DNA of 34,554 nt, taken from Spirochaetales bacterium (GTDB taxonomy: Bacteria > Spirochaetota > Spirochaetia > Treponematales > Treponemataceae). Positions 1 to 7,184 of this stretch are shown here, in pieces. The translations under genes were made by a program, and so were the position numbers. Position 1 is the stretch's first letter; every line of letters starts with the position of its first letter. The notes under the pieces were generated by a model. The model was not told where the DNA came from, ran no database searches, and saw only the letters and a program-made list of their open reading frames with translations. Where the stretch lies: contig JAUNWH010000030.1 in the NCBI GenBank assembly GCA_030540405.1, positions 1-34,554 on the forward strand. Direction: 5' to 3'.

Positions 1-1050
1 GATGACTACTCAATCTGCTGCTGTGTTTCTGCAACTCAGACAGGAAAAGAAATGCAGTTCTTTGGTGCGCGCGCAAACCTTGCAAAAGCTCTCCTTTACG
101 CAATCAACGGCGGAAAAGACGAGCCTGCAGGACTTACACCGGGAGTTCAGGTTGGTCCGGAATTTGCTCCAATCACTTCTGATTACCTTGATTATGATGA
201 AGTTATGCGCAAGTACGATGCTATGCTTGAATGGCTTGCAAGTCTCTATGTAAACACATTGAACGCAATCCATTATATGCACGACAAGTACTACTACGAA
301 GCTGCCGAGCTTTCTCTTGAAGACACAAATCTTAAGAGAACATTTGCAACTGGAATCGCAGGATTCAGCCACGTAGTTGACTCACTTTCTGCAATCAAGT
401 ATGCAAAAGTAAAAGTAATCCGTGATGAAAGCGGACTTGCAAAGGACTTTGAAATTGAAGGCGACTTCCCACGCTACGGACAGGATGATGACCGCGCGGA
501 CGAAATTGCGACATGGCTTCTTAAGACATTTATGTCAAAGATTGAAAAGAACCACACATACCGCGATGCAGAGCCTACAACTTCTATCCTTACAATTACT
601 TCAAACGTTGTATACGGAAAAGCAACTGGCGCTCTTCCAGACGGACGCAAAGCTGGCGAGCCATTCTCTCCTGGAGCTAACCCTTCTTATGGAGCAGAAA
701 CAAAGGGTCTTATCAAGTCTTTGAACTCTGTTGCAAAAGTTCCTTACAAATATGCTTTGGACGGAATTTCAAATACACAGACAATCAACCCGAACGCTCT
801 TGGACATGACGAGAACGAGCGCATTTCTAACCTTGTAAACGTTTTGGACGGATACTTTGATCAGGGTGCGCATCACTTGAACGTTAACGTATTCGGAGTT
901 GAAAAACTCAAGGACTGCCAGGCTCATCCAGATAAGCCGGAATATGCAAACTTCACAGTTCGCGTTTCTGGTTATGCAGTTCGCTTTATCAACCTTACAA
1001 AGGAACAGCAGGACGATGTTATTGCCCGCACTTGCCACGCAAGCCTCTAA
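1..1050 (+). CDS. pflB: Pyruvate formate-lyase, C-terminal part (5' end outside window)
   Basis: This is the last 349 residues of pyruvate formate-lyase, the cytoplasmic glycyl-radical enzyme that converts pyruvate and CoA to acetyl-CoA and formate in anaerobic fermentation. The frame is open from base 1. The fragment begins at the active site: DDYSI is followed by three cysteines and V (residues 6-8, nt 16-24). The last two match the catalytic Cys-Cys pair of the family, so the extra upstream Cys replaces the usual Ala. The C-terminal glycyl-radical loop RVSGYAVRF is intact, with the radical Gly at nt 970-972, followed by LTKEQQ and the normal short tail. An intrinsic terminator follows. Its activase, pflA, lies 4 kb downstream rather than adjacent. 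Identification is very secure. Confidence 0.97.
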   Translation, partial: DDYSICCCVSATQTGKEMQFFGARANLAKALLYAINGGKDEPAGLTPGVQVGPEFAPITSDYLDYDEVMRKYDAMLEWLASLYVNTLNAIHYMHDKYYYEAAELSLEDTNLKRTFATGIAGFSHVVDSLSAIKYAKVKVIRDESGLAKDFEIEGDFPRYGQDDDRADEIATWLLKTFMSKIEKNHTYRDAEPTTSILTITSNVVYGKATGALPDGRKAGEPFSPGANPSYGAETKGLIKSLNSVAKVPYKYALDGISNTQTINPNALGHDENERISNLVNVLDGYFDQGAHHLNVNVFGVEKLKDCQAHPDKPEYANFTVRVSGYAVRFINLTKEQQDDVIARTCHASL

Positions 1051-1077
1051 TGCTGACTTTTAAGACTGCATAAAAAA

Positions 1078-1117
1078 CGGCCGCTTTTGGTTTTCCAAAG
1101 GCGGCTTTTTTGTTTTT
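1078..1117 (+). terminator. Intrinsic terminator of pflB
   Basis: An 11-bp stem (GCCGCTTTTGG / CCAAAGGCGGC, one G-U pair) with a TTTT loop is followed by six T, a G and five more T. The A-run before the stem means it could also work for the convergent gene that ends at 1160. Confidence 0.9.
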
Positions 1118-1159
1118 ATAAAATCATTGTATAAAAAATTATTTATAAGGGAGTTCTGT

Positions 1160-1690
1160 TTATTTGCTGCTTTTTATTCTTTTTATAGTTTCTTCAATTG
1201 AAATACACTGGGCGTATCGATCTTTCCATATAAAATCATTGTAGTATTCGTAACTTTGTTTTCCAGTCATAAAAGAATTGTCAAAAGTTGTATTTGCGTT
1301 TTGTGGCACAATTATTGTAAATCCGTATTCAAAACCGCATTTTACTGCTGCGTCGATGCAGTATTCTGTCTGAAGTCCTGCAACTATTATCGTTGTTTCT
1401 TTTTTTGCGTGCAGATATTCCAATAATCCGGTGCTTTTAAATGGGCTGTTTACATTTTTGTCAAAAATTTTTTCTTCCGGCTTAGGTTTAAAAGGTTCAT
1501 AAATTTCAAATCCTTCTGTTCCTTTTGAAAGTTCCGTTCCAAAACCATCATCGTGCCTTGTAAAAATAACTTCGGTATTGTTTTTTCTTGCTTTTGAAAT
1601 TAAAAGCGAAATGTTTTTTTCAAACTGTTCAAAATTATACAAATTTTTGTTTGTTAGTGCTTTTTGCGTGTCGATTATGAGTAGAACCAT
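1160..1690 (-). CDS. Isochorismatase-family cysteine hydrolase
   Basis: A 176-residue protein of the isochorismatase-like fold (nicotinamidase, isochorismatase and related amidohydrolases). The family catalytic triad is visible: Asp7 in LIIDTQ, Lys78 in IFDKNVNSPF and the nucleophile Cys111 in AGLQTEYCIDAAV. The length is typical for the small stand-alone members. It starts at an ATG 3 bp after the exoA stop, with a GGAG Shine-Dalgarno inside the end of exoA, so it is the last gene of the minus-strand operon. The substrate cannot be read from sequence. The short form and the QTEYC motif fit the uncharacterised subgroup better than true PncA or EntB. Confidence 0.88.
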   Translation of the reverse strand: MVLLIIDTQKALTNKNLYNFEQFEKNISLLISKARKNNTEVIFTRHDDGFGTELSKGTEGFEIYEPFKPKPEEKIFDKNVNSPFKSTGLLEYLHAKKETTIIVAGLQTEYCIDAAVKCGFEYGFTIIVPQNANTTFDNSFMTGKQSYEYYNDFIWKDRYAQCISIEETIKRIKSSK

Positions 1691-1693
1691 ATA

Positions 1694-2449
1694 TTAAAGC
1701 TCCATGTCCAGCTCAACAGGGCAATGGTCGCTTCCCATTATCTCCGTGTGGATTTTCGCGCCGGTCATTTTGTCTTTTATGCTGTCGGAAACGAGAAAAT
1801 AGTCGATTCGCCAGCCTGTGTTGCGCTCGCGGGCGTGGAATCTGTACGACCACCAGCTGTAGACTTCGGCGGTGTCGGGGTAGAAGTGGCGGAAGCTGTC
1901 CGTGAATCCTGACGAAAGAAGCTCTGTCATTTTTCCGCGCTCCTCATCCGTGAATCCTGCGTTGTGTCGGTTCGTCTTGGGATTCTTGATGTCGATTTCC
2001 TCGTGGGCAACGTTCATGTCTCCGCAGACAATCACGCCTTTTTTTTGCGCGAGAGTTTTAAGATAGGCGCGGAAGTCGTCCTCCCATTTCATTCTGTATT
2101 CAAGCCGGCGCAGCTCGTCCTGAGAATTCGGCGTGTAGACTGTAACAAGGAAAAATTTTTCGTATTCAAGAGTAATTACGCGGCCTTCCGTGTCGTGCTC
2201 AGCAATTCCGATTCCGTAGCTTGCGGAAATAGGCTCGTGCTTTGCAAAAATCGCGGTTCCTGAGTAGCCTTTTTTTTCGGCATAGTTCCAGAACTGGTGA
2301 TAGCCCGAGAGTTCCATCTGAATCTGCCCGGCCTGGAGCTTTGTCTCCTGAAGGCAGAAAAAATCCGCGTCGAGCGAGCCGAACGCCTCCATAAAGTTCT
2401 TTCCAATAACGGCGCGAAGTCCGTTCACGTTCCACGAAATGAATTTCAT
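1694..2449 (-). CDS. exoA: Exodeoxyribonuclease III / AP endonuclease
   Basis: A 251-residue member of the Xth/ExoA/APE1 family, which cleaves DNA 5' of abasic sites and removes 3' blocks in base-excision repair. All family motifs are present in order: WNVNGLRA at the N-terminus, LQETK with the metal-binding Glu, GDMNVAHEEID, the NAGFTDEER loop, RIDYFLVS and the C-terminal GSDHCPV with the catalytic His. I chose the ATG at 2449 because the protein then begins MKFISWNVNG as usual and an AAGGAA site lies 7-8 nt upstream. A longer in-frame extension has no homology. It lies 20 bp after the DUF4160-like gene and 3 bp before the isochorismatase-like gene. Confidence 0.96.
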   Translation of the reverse strand: MKFISWNVNGLRAVIGKNFMEAFGSLDADFFCLQETKLQAGQIQMELSGYHQFWNYAEKKGYSGTAIFAKHEPISASYGIGIAEHDTEGRVITLEYEKFFLVTVYTPNSQDELRRLEYRMKWEDDFRAYLKTLAQKKGVIVCGDMNVAHEEIDIKNPKTNRHNAGFTDEERGKMTELLSSGFTDSFRHFYPDTAEVYSWWSYRFHARERNTGWRIDYFLVSDSIKDKMTGAKIHTEIMGSDHCPVELDMEL

Positions 2450-2469
2450 ATTCTGTTTCCTTATTGGTT

Positions 2470-2748
2470 TTATTTTTTGTAGAATCCGTTTTCGCTTAAG
2501 ACAGCCCAAGTTTTGTACATATCTTTGTAGTTATCTTTTATGAACTCTTGTATTTTTCGGATTTCTTTGTCATTAAGAGTTCCTTTTTTCTGTATCAATG
2601 TTGAGCCGTCTTCTCTGACAAAAAATTTAGCAGCTCCTTCTTCTGTAAGTTTTGAGTCGCTTGCGTGGATATGAAATGCTTCAACAATGCATTTTGCGGT
2701 GAAATACAGATAATATCCGCAGACTTTGAATTCAAAATATTTAGGCAT
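2470..2748 (-). CDS. DUF4160-like small protein
   Basis: About 92 residues beginning MPKYFEFKVCGYYLYF, with a central AFHIHASD segment, a KFFVREDGS strand and a C-terminal helix (LNDKEIRKIQEFIKDNY). This layout resembles the DUF4160 family: an aromatic strand, HxHA, a short strand, then a KEIxKIxxFI helix ending in W. The family is uncharacterised and is often found in small-gene pairs that have been suggested, but not shown, to act as toxin-antitoxin-like modules. The ATG at 2748 overlaps the upstream gene by 8 bp, which suggests coupled translation. A TTG 33 nt upstream would add 11 residues that do not look like family sequence. Family assignment is from memory of its motifs. Confidence 0.7.
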   Translation of the reverse strand: MPKYFEFKVCGYYLYFTAKCIVEAFHIHASDSKLTEEGAAKFFVREDGSTLIQKKGTLNDKEIRKIQEFIKDNYKDMYKTWAVLSENGFYKK

Positions 2749-2977
2749 TTTCACATTCCATATATTTTTTGCTTTTTTCAAGATAGTCCCGGACTATTGA
2801 AAGTTCTATGTCGTCCATGCTGGTTTCAAGCATTTCTCCTTCGTTTGAGAAAACTGCGGCATGGTCTGGGGCATTTAGATTTAAGACTGAAATGCCGTTT
2901 TCACATTTTGAGAATGCGTATCCGCAGATGATTACTTCCGCGTTGTCTGCCAGTTCCTTGATTTTTTCAGTATTCAA
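2741..2977 (-). CDS. Hypothetical small acidic protein, middle gene of three overlapping genes
   Basis: A 78-residue protein with no catalytic motif that I recognise. It has an N-terminal helix, a short strand segment (EVIICGYAF), VLNLNAPDHAAVF and the highly acidic EMLETSMDDIELSIVRDYLEK helix. I recall similar small proteins of unknown function beside DUF4160 genes in treponemes, but cannot name the family securely. The only good start is a TTG at 2977 with a strong AAGGAAG Shine-Dalgarno 6 nt upstream. It overlaps the preceding gene by 11 bp and the following one by 8 bp. The tight overlaps on both sides support it being real despite its size. Confidence 0.7.
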   Translation of the reverse strand: MNTEKIKELADNAEVIICGYAFSKCENGISVLNLNAPDHAAVFSNEGEMLETSMDDIELSIVRDYLEKSKKYMECENA

Positions 2978-3260
2978 TTTTCACTTCCTTTATCGGGGCT
3001 AGAAATTCTTTTTCATTAAAATGCAAATCTTTCAGAATTGGAATCAGGTCGATGTATTCTTCTGTGAGACCGAGTTTTTTGTAGTCCGCAGTTACAACCA
3101 GATAGCCTGAATCCCATTTTTTGATTTCCATGTATTTTTTCAGCGCGGCTGAAGTTCTGAATCTTATGCTGTGGTTTTTAAAAGTGAAAGATGTGTATTT
3201 TCCGCAGCTGCTCAGAACCGCATAATCCGGCGTTTTTGGTGTTTCCATGCATTTCATCAT
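2967..3260 (-). CDS. Hypothetical protein, first gene of the small-gene cluster
   Basis: About 97 residues, not recognised. It has alternating short strands (YAVLSSCGKYTSFTF, SIRFRTSAALKKYM, SGYLVVTADY) and an acidic C-terminal half ending KEVKIEY. There is no signal peptide or membrane segment. Starts are ambiguous: tandem ATGs at 3260 and 3257 and another at 3248, none with a convincing Shine-Dalgarno. The end overlaps the next gene by 11 bp, so the two are probably translated together. Upstream (3261-3506) there is about 245 bp without a supported gene. Confidence 0.65.
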   Translation of the reverse strand: MMKCMETPKTPDYAVLSSCGKYTSFTFKNHSIRFRTSAALKKYMEIKKWDSGYLVVTADYKKLGLTEEYIDLIPILKDLHFNEKEFLAPIKEVKIEY

Positions 3261-3474
3261 ACTACATCGTTTTTTTTCAGTCTATAAAGCGGAGGGAAGG
3301 GAAAAAATGAATTAAATGAAAAAGGATTAACAAAAATATTGATGACAGTGGACAGACAAGAATCAAAAGAATAAAACGCAGTTTCTAGGCAAACCTCTTT
3401 CCTTTTATACAGAAAAAATCTTGCAATCATAAAGACATGAATAGAACCTTTATAGAATTTGGCATCCAACTAGT

Positions 3475-3499
3475 GCAGTAACAAACACCTTGTTACTGC
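3475..3499 (-). other. Perfect 9-bp hairpin after a lipoprotein gene
   Basis: GCAGTAACA and TGTTACTGC flank a 7-nt loop directly downstream of the 3507 stop codon (minus strand), extendable to about 12 bp with one mismatch. There is no U-tract on the minus side. A T-rich stretch follows only on the plus strand. It may protect the 3' end of the lipoprotein mRNA or be a weak terminator. The adjoining region 3261-3471 shows nothing else I can support. Confidence 0.5.
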
Positions 3500-3506
3500 G
3501 CTGATT

Positions 3507-3770
3507 TTATTTTTCGTCTATCCTGCTTTTTACAACTACAGCTTGATTCTCTTTATCGCGATAAATGTATTCAACATTTACTTTTTCGGCACTCACACCT
3601 GCTTTTTGAGATGCTTCCTGAATAACAAGTTCTGTAATTTCTTTATCACTTGCTTTAAGAAGCGTTTTCATTGAAGTTGAATCATCAAGAGTAAGAGGCT
3701 TTTTTGAGCATGAAGTAAAAATTGCAGAAACAACAAATGCCAAGATTAAAAATTTCATATAGCTTTTCAT
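3507..3770 (-). CDS. Small predicted lipoprotein
   Basis: An 87-residue protein with a lipoprotein signal peptide: MKSYMKFLILAFVVSAIFTSC, in which FTSC is a relaxed spirochaetal lipobox. The mature part is mostly helical and charged (DKEITELVIQEASQKAG) and ends with a strand-like VNVEYIYRDKENQAVVV segment. I do not recognise a domain. The ATG at 3770 has a GAGGAAG site 5 nt upstream. It lies 13 bp behind the other lipoprotein gene (3784-4155) and is probably co-transcribed with it. Function is unknown. The product should be membrane-anchored in the periplasm or on the outer membrane. Confidence 0.8.
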   Translation of the reverse strand: MKSYMKFLILAFVVSAIFTSCSKKPLTLDDSTSMKTLLKASDKEITELVIQEASQKAGVSAEKVNVEYIYRDKENQAVVVKSRIDEK

Positions 3771-3783
3771 TTTTCTTCCTCTA

Positions 3784-4155
3784 TTATAAATCTTTAAATG
3801 CTTCGTTTAGGGAATCTATCGAGCCAAAAAGCTTGAACTTATATCCGCCTTCAAAGAAATTAATTTCAATGGCAGCTTCTTTATCGCCTAAAACTACGAT
3901 TTTGTCTTTTTTATTCACGATTTTAAAAAGTAAATCACCTAAATCAATATTCTCTTCTTTTAGAAGTTCGATTTCTTCCCACGATTTAAGGGAAACGCTT
4001 TCATCATAAACTGTGTTCCCAATCACAGAAACATAATTGTTTATAATTTTTTCACCATCATCACCAACTGTTACAACAGACAAAACTTCATCACAACTTG
4101 TAAGAAAAAGTGCAAATAAGCATGTAAAAAGAAAGAATCCAATTTTCTTTTCCAT
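3784..4155 (-). CDS. Predicted lipoprotein
   Basis: A 123-residue protein starting MEKKIGFFLFTCLFALFLTSC, a signal peptide with lipobox LTSC. The mature part has no domain that I can name. It contains an acidic helical region (SLKSWEEIELLKEENIDLG) and a strand-rich end (VVLGDKEAAIEINFF, YKFKLFGS). The start is well supported by an AGGAGGA Shine-Dalgarno. It is the first gene of a two-lipoprotein operon. Its leader contains GTTGAATAGC, a 10-mer that also occurs in the leader of the barrel protein at 16405-17547. That may be chance. Function unknown. Confidence 0.82.
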   Translation of the reverse strand: MEKKIGFFLFTCLFALFLTSCDEVLSVVTVGDDGEKIINNYVSVIGNTVYDESVSLKSWEEIELLKEENIDLGDLLFKIVNKKDKIVVLGDKEAAIEINFFEGGYKFKLFGSIDSLNEAFKDL

Positions 4156-4343
4156 TAAAATCCTCCTAGGTTCAACAATAGCTATTCAACGAACGGCTTA
4201 AAAATATGCTGAAGATTTTATTTTCAACGAAAGCGTGAAAAATGTACCAAATTAACATATTTCTACATTGCAAGTATAAGACAAAATTCTAACATTTTCT
4301 ACATATTTGATTCCAAGTTTATAACAAAAATTTGCAAAAGCAC

Positions 4344-4371
4344 TTGACAATTCCCGGGGGGGGGGTACAAT
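4344..4371 (+). promoter_or_regulatory. Promoter with a 10-G tract in the spacer (candidate phase-variable promoter)
   Basis: A perfect -35 TTGACA (4344-4349) and a -10 TACAAT (4366-4371) are separated by 16 bp, ten of which are an uninterrupted G-run (4356-4365). Slippage by one base would change the spacer to 15 or 17 bp and so change promoter strength. Homopolymeric G-tracts in promoters are an established phase-variation mechanism in Treponema pallidum tpr and related genes. Variation at this locus is inferred. Confidence 0.85.
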
Positions 4372-4423
4372 GGAGACTGCTGAATTTTTTTTCAGCGTAA
4401 TCTATTTTTCAAGGAGTGAACTT

Positions 4424-4777
4424 ATGAGAAAGTTTGCTAAAATTTCAGCTGTATTGGCAGCTATGGTTCTTGCGCTTGCATTTGTAGGCTGCAAAGATGA
4501 CGATGACGACGACGATCCAAGCGTTGTAACAACTTGGGCTATATCAGAGGAAGGTTATAAAACAGTAGTGACTTTCTATGATGATGGCTCTTTCAAAGTT
4601 AATGGTTCTGATGAAGAAGGTGATTTTTCAGAAACAGGAAAGTATTCAGGAGACACAACAAAAGATGGTGAAATCGTAATTACTTATGATGATGGCGAAA
4701 CAGAAACTATTATTATAAAAACTGAAAATGGTAAGACTTACTTTGATTCGTATCAAGGTACATATTTCAAGCAGTAG
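4424..4777 (+). CDS. Predicted surface-type lipoprotein with a poly-Asp linker
   Basis: A 117-residue protein beginning MRKFAKISAVLAAMVLALAF, with lipobox VGC. The lipidated Cys is followed by K and seven consecutive Asp. The rest looks like a small beta-rich domain of repeated acidic strands (TWAISEEGYKTVVTFYDDGS, GKYSGDT, EIVITYDDGE), similar in style to the lipocalin-like treponemal lipoproteins. I cannot assign a family. The start is the ATG at 4424 with AAGGAG 9 nt upstream. An upstream ATG at 4370 lies inside the promoter and is unlikely to be used. The leader begins with a GCTGAA/TTCAGC hairpin (4379-4396). Expression is probably set by the poly-G promoter. Confidence 0.85.
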   Translation: MRKFAKISAVLAAMVLALAFVGCKDDDDDDDPSVVTTWAISEEGYKTVVTFYDDGSFKVNGSDEEGDFSETGKYSGDTTKDGEIVITYDDGETETIIIKTENGKTYFDSYQGTYFKQ

Positions 4778-4803
4778 TTTTTCATTTTTGAATTAAATTT
4801 TTA

Positions 4804-4837
4804 AGCTCCACAGGAATTCCTGTGGGGCTTTTTTTTT
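4804..4837 (+). terminator. Intrinsic terminator of the lipoprotein gene
   Basis: A near-perfect 13-bp dyad (left arm 4804-4816, right arm 4817-4829, one G-U pair, AATT at the tip) runs directly into nine T. Confidence 0.92.
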
Positions 4838-4901
4838 CTAAAAAGAAGTGTTAAATTATTTTGTAGATTGAATATCGGATTTTGCTAAAAATAGCTACTT
4901 A

Positions 4902-5007
4902 ACTGTCATTCCCGTGCTATGACACGGGAATCTACTGTAAATTTTCAACAGATTATTAACCGAGTTTCTTTCAGAAACATCGCAGGGTCAAGCCCGATAA
5001 TGACAGT
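4902..5007. repeat. Palindromic MITE-like repeat, full copy R1
   Basis: Ends ACTGTCATT and AATGACAGT are perfect inverted repeats. Inside are a 9-bp hairpin (ATTCCCGTG/CACGGGAAT), a GTTTCT/AGAAAC hairpin and the right-hand unit GGGTCAAGCCCGATAATGAC. The core AACCGAGTTTCTTTCAGAAA is shared with the copies at 28031, 31289 and 32005. Outer similarity may extend to 4872 (ATATCGGATTTT) and 5023 (AAAATTCGA). Confidence 0.9.
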
Positions 5008-5068
5008 AAAATATAAAATTCGACATTTGACCTTGTAAATACACACTTTTTATCAGCAAGGAATTTTT

Positions 5069-5815
5069 ATGCAAGGATATATTCATCAGCTGGAATCTTT
5101 TGGTTCTGTGGACGGACCTGGTGTTCGCTTTATAATCTTTTTTTCAGGCTGTCCTTTAAGATGCAAATATTGCCACAACCCGGACACTTGGGACATGACA
5201 AAGGGCAAGCTTTACACTGCGGACGAGCTTTTAAATGAAGCTTTGAGCTGCAAGGCTTACTGGGGCGCAAAAGGCGGAATCACGGTTTCTGGCGGAGAGC
5301 CTTTGATGCAGCTTGATTTTTTGCTTGAGCTTTTTACAAAGGCAAAAGAAAAAGGCGTTAATACTTGCATCGATACTGCTGGCGGTCCGTTTACAAAAGA
5401 AGGCGAATGGTTTGAAAAATTCAAGAAGCTTATGGAAGCTACAGACACTCTTTTGATGGACATTAAGCACATTGATGAAGAGGAACATATAAAGCTTACC
5501 GGCCGCACTGGAAAAAATATAATCGAGATGTTCCGCTATTTGGATGAAATTAAAAAGCCAATCTGGATTCGCCATGTTCTTGTTCCGGGCATTACAGACA
5601 ATGATGAATATCTTTTGCACACAAGAGATTTTATCCGCACACTTTCGAATGTTCAGCGTGTGGAAATTCTTCCTTACCACGGACTTGGCGCAATGAAATA
5701 CAAAGACCTTGGCATTGACTACGTTTTAAAGGATACAGAAAGTCCTTCCGCGGAACGTGTGGCAAATGCAAGAAAAATCCTTGAATGCGAAAAATACGAC
5801 GGCTGGAAAAAATAA
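5069..5815 (+). CDS. pflA: Pyruvate formate-lyase activating enzyme (radical SAM)
   Basis: A 248-residue radical SAM activase that installs the glycyl radical on PflB using S-adenosylmethionine and a 4Fe-4S cluster. The N-terminus GYIHQLESFGSVDGPGVRF is typical, and the cluster motif CxxxCxxC is seen as Cys28, Cys32 and Cys35 in CPLRCKYC. The SAM-binding GGE appears in VSGGEPL, followed by DTAG and LLMDIKH. Length matches PflA (about 245). The ATG has AAGGA upstream. A weak promoter TTGACC-17-TTATCA (5027-5055) lies just after repeat R1. No obvious terminator follows before the next promoter. Its partner pflB is at the window start, separated by a minus-strand block. Confidence 0.95.
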   Translation: MQGYIHQLESFGSVDGPGVRFIIFFSGCPLRCKYCHNPDTWDMTKGKLYTADELLNEALSCKAYWGAKGGITVSGGEPLMQLDFLLELFTKAKEKGVNTCIDTAGGPFTKEGEWFEKFKKLMEATDTLLMDIKHIDEEEHIKLTGRTGKNIIEMFRYLDEIKKPIWIRHVLVPGITDNDEYLLHTRDFIRTLSNVQRVEILPYHGLGAMKYKDLGIDYVLKDTESPSAERVANARKILECEKYDGWKK

Positions 5816-5833
5816 TTTTGTTGTAAATTCAGA

Positions 5834-5862
5834 TTGACAAAACAATTGATTTTGTTTAAGTT
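5834..5862 (+). promoter_or_regulatory. Promoter for the beta-barrel gene, with a long leader hairpin
   Basis: TTGACA (5834-5839) is followed after 17 bp by TAAGTT (5857-5862). The leader then contains a perfect 11-bp dyad, AACAAAAGTTA (5873-5883) with TAACTTTTGTT (5912-5922), enclosing a smaller AGCTA/TAGCT hairpin. The dyad ends 2-3 nt before the GAGGAG ribosome site, so it could affect translation. Confidence 0.6.
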
Positions 5863-5934
5863 AGTCTTTGTAAACAAAAGTTAGTTTGAGCTAATAATGT
5901 TTAGCTTTGTTTAACTTTTGTTCGAGGAGTATCT

Positions 5935-7068
5935 ATGAAAATCAATTTTAAGGGTGCTGTTGCTTTTGCCGCAGCCGTTTTGCTTTCTGTTTCCGCATTT
6001 GCACAGACTGTGGAATTCACAAACGAACTTTCTTCTGACGTTACAACAATCAGAAAAGGAAAAGTTTACAATGACAGTGAAGATGAAACAACAAAAGACT
6101 TTGCCGGACTTGAAGAAAATGTTGTTGCGACTTTCACTTCAGAAAAAGTAGACGCAGAACTTGATGTTACTTTTATCCTTGACGACTGGAACGACAAGAA
6201 TTTTGGTTTTGCTTGGGACGATGTGAGCTGGTTTGTTGAATACCGCCCAGTTGAAATGGTTGCTCTTGGATTCCATGAAGATGTCTGGCTTGAAGGTTCT
6301 TACCTCCCGATTTATGATGACAATGTTGCCTTGGGAAATCTTGGTTCAGAAGGATTCACAGTTGCTGTAACACCAATTGAAGGACTTAAGCTTGCAGTTA
6401 CAGTTCCGTTTGGCGGCGAGGATGACGTAAATTATTTCACTAGAAAAGATGAAAATGATGACACTGTAAATCTTAACATTGGATTCGGCGCAGAATATGC
6501 TTTTGAAGAAATGTTCACAATTGGAGCGGCAGTTTCAAATGTTGCAGACAGCGACAACCGCGGCTTTGGTGTTTATGCAATGGTAAAGCCTCTTGCAGAA
6601 CAGGATTTTGTAATCCGCGCAGGATATTCTTATAGCAAGGCAGAAGGCGAAATCACAGAAGACGACGAAGTTGTTGGAAATTATTATGAAAACTGCATTG
6701 ATGACTTGAGCATTTCTGAAGATTTCGGTGTATTTGGAAAAAGCCTTTTCAATGTTTCCGTTGAATATTCTCTTTACGCATTGAGCTTTTCTGCAGAAAC
6801 ACTTTTCAACACAGATGACAAAAATTCAGAATACGATATGTACTTTGCGGCTTGCGTAGGCTACGGACTTTCTGAATCTTTGAGCGCAGATGTTACAGGA
6901 AAATTCTTGTTTGACAAAACTTCAGACGGAGCAGAACCTGTAATCGGTGTAAATCCTAATGTTTCATATACTTTCGGAAACCACACATTCTCTGCCGGCT
7001 TGAACTATGAAACTTGCGATGGAGATTCATTTATTTCAATTCCGCTTTCTTGGAGCTATTCTTTCTAA
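5935..7068 (+). CDS. Predicted outer-membrane beta-barrel protein
   Basis: A 377-residue exported protein with a classic signal peptide (MKINFKGAVAFAAAVLLSVS, cleavage after AFA). The mature part is a run of alternating amphipathic strands rich in Asp and Gly with acidic turns (DDWNDKNFGF, FGGEDDVNYF). It ends SIPLSWSYSF, an aromatic C-terminal strand as expected of BamA substrates. No porin family can be named. Treponemal genomes hold many such barrels. It has its own promoter, a structured leader and a GAGGAG site 6 nt before ATG, and a terminator after it, so it is a single-gene unit. Transport substrate unknown. Confidence 0.8.
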   Translation: MKINFKGAVAFAAAVLLSVSAFAQTVEFTNELSSDVTTIRKGKVYNDSEDETTKDFAGLEENVVATFTSEKVDAELDVTFILDDWNDKNFGFAWDDVSWFVEYRPVEMVALGFHEDVWLEGSYLPIYDDNVALGNLGSEGFTVAVTPIEGLKLAVTVPFGGEDDVNYFTRKDENDDTVNLNIGFGAEYAFEEMFTIGAAVSNVADSDNRGFGVYAMVKPLAEQDFVIRAGYSYSKAEGEITEDDEVVGNYYENCIDDLSISEDFGVFGKSLFNVSVEYSLYALSFSAETLFNTDDKNSEYDMYFAACVGYGLSESLSADVTGKFLFDKTSDGAEPVIGVNPNVSYTFGNHTFSAGLNYETCDGDSFISIPLSWSYSF

Positions 7069-7097
7069 TTTAGCAAATTTCAATTAGGAAATTTTTA

Positions 7098-7147
7098 ATG
7101 CTGTTTGTCCAGTGAAATTTTTGCTAGGCAAGCGGCATTTTTGTTTT
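7098..7147 (+). terminator. Intrinsic terminator of the barrel gene
   Basis: A 10-bp stem, ATGCTGTTTG (7098-7107) with CAAGCGGCAT (7129-7138, two G-U pairs), has a 21-nt loop. It is followed by TTTTTGTTTT. The promoter of the next gene begins 2 bp later. Confidence 0.7.
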
Positions 7148-7148
7148 G

Positions 7149-7177
7149 TTGAAAATTCGTTTTGCACATGGTAGAAT
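7149..7177 (+). promoter_or_regulatory. Leaderless-type promoter of the HD-GYP-like gene
   Basis: TTGAAA (7149-7154), a 17-bp spacer and TAGAAT (7172-7177). The ATG is 7 nt after the -10 and has no Shine-Dalgarno, so transcription should start at or next to the start codon. Confidence 0.7.
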
Positions 7178-7184
7178 CTTTTGA

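Noticed and set aside
3257..3469. Open frame of 70 codons on the minus strand upstream of the small-gene cluster
   Set aside because: It begins with TTG without a ribosome site, its composition is Phe/Ser-rich translation of AT-rich DNA, and it resembles no protein. I treat it as non-coding.
3461..3502. Possible integron attC-like site (ATCCAAC next to a hairpin), which would make the small genes cassettes
   Set aside because: No matching GTTRRRY box lies at the other end of the hairpin, no repeated copy flanks the other small genes, and the genes overlap each other, unlike cassettes.
4370..4423. Earlier ATG start of the poly-Asp lipoprotein
   Set aside because: It overlaps the -10 element, lacks a ribosome site and would place 18 residues before a proper lipoprotein signal peptide.
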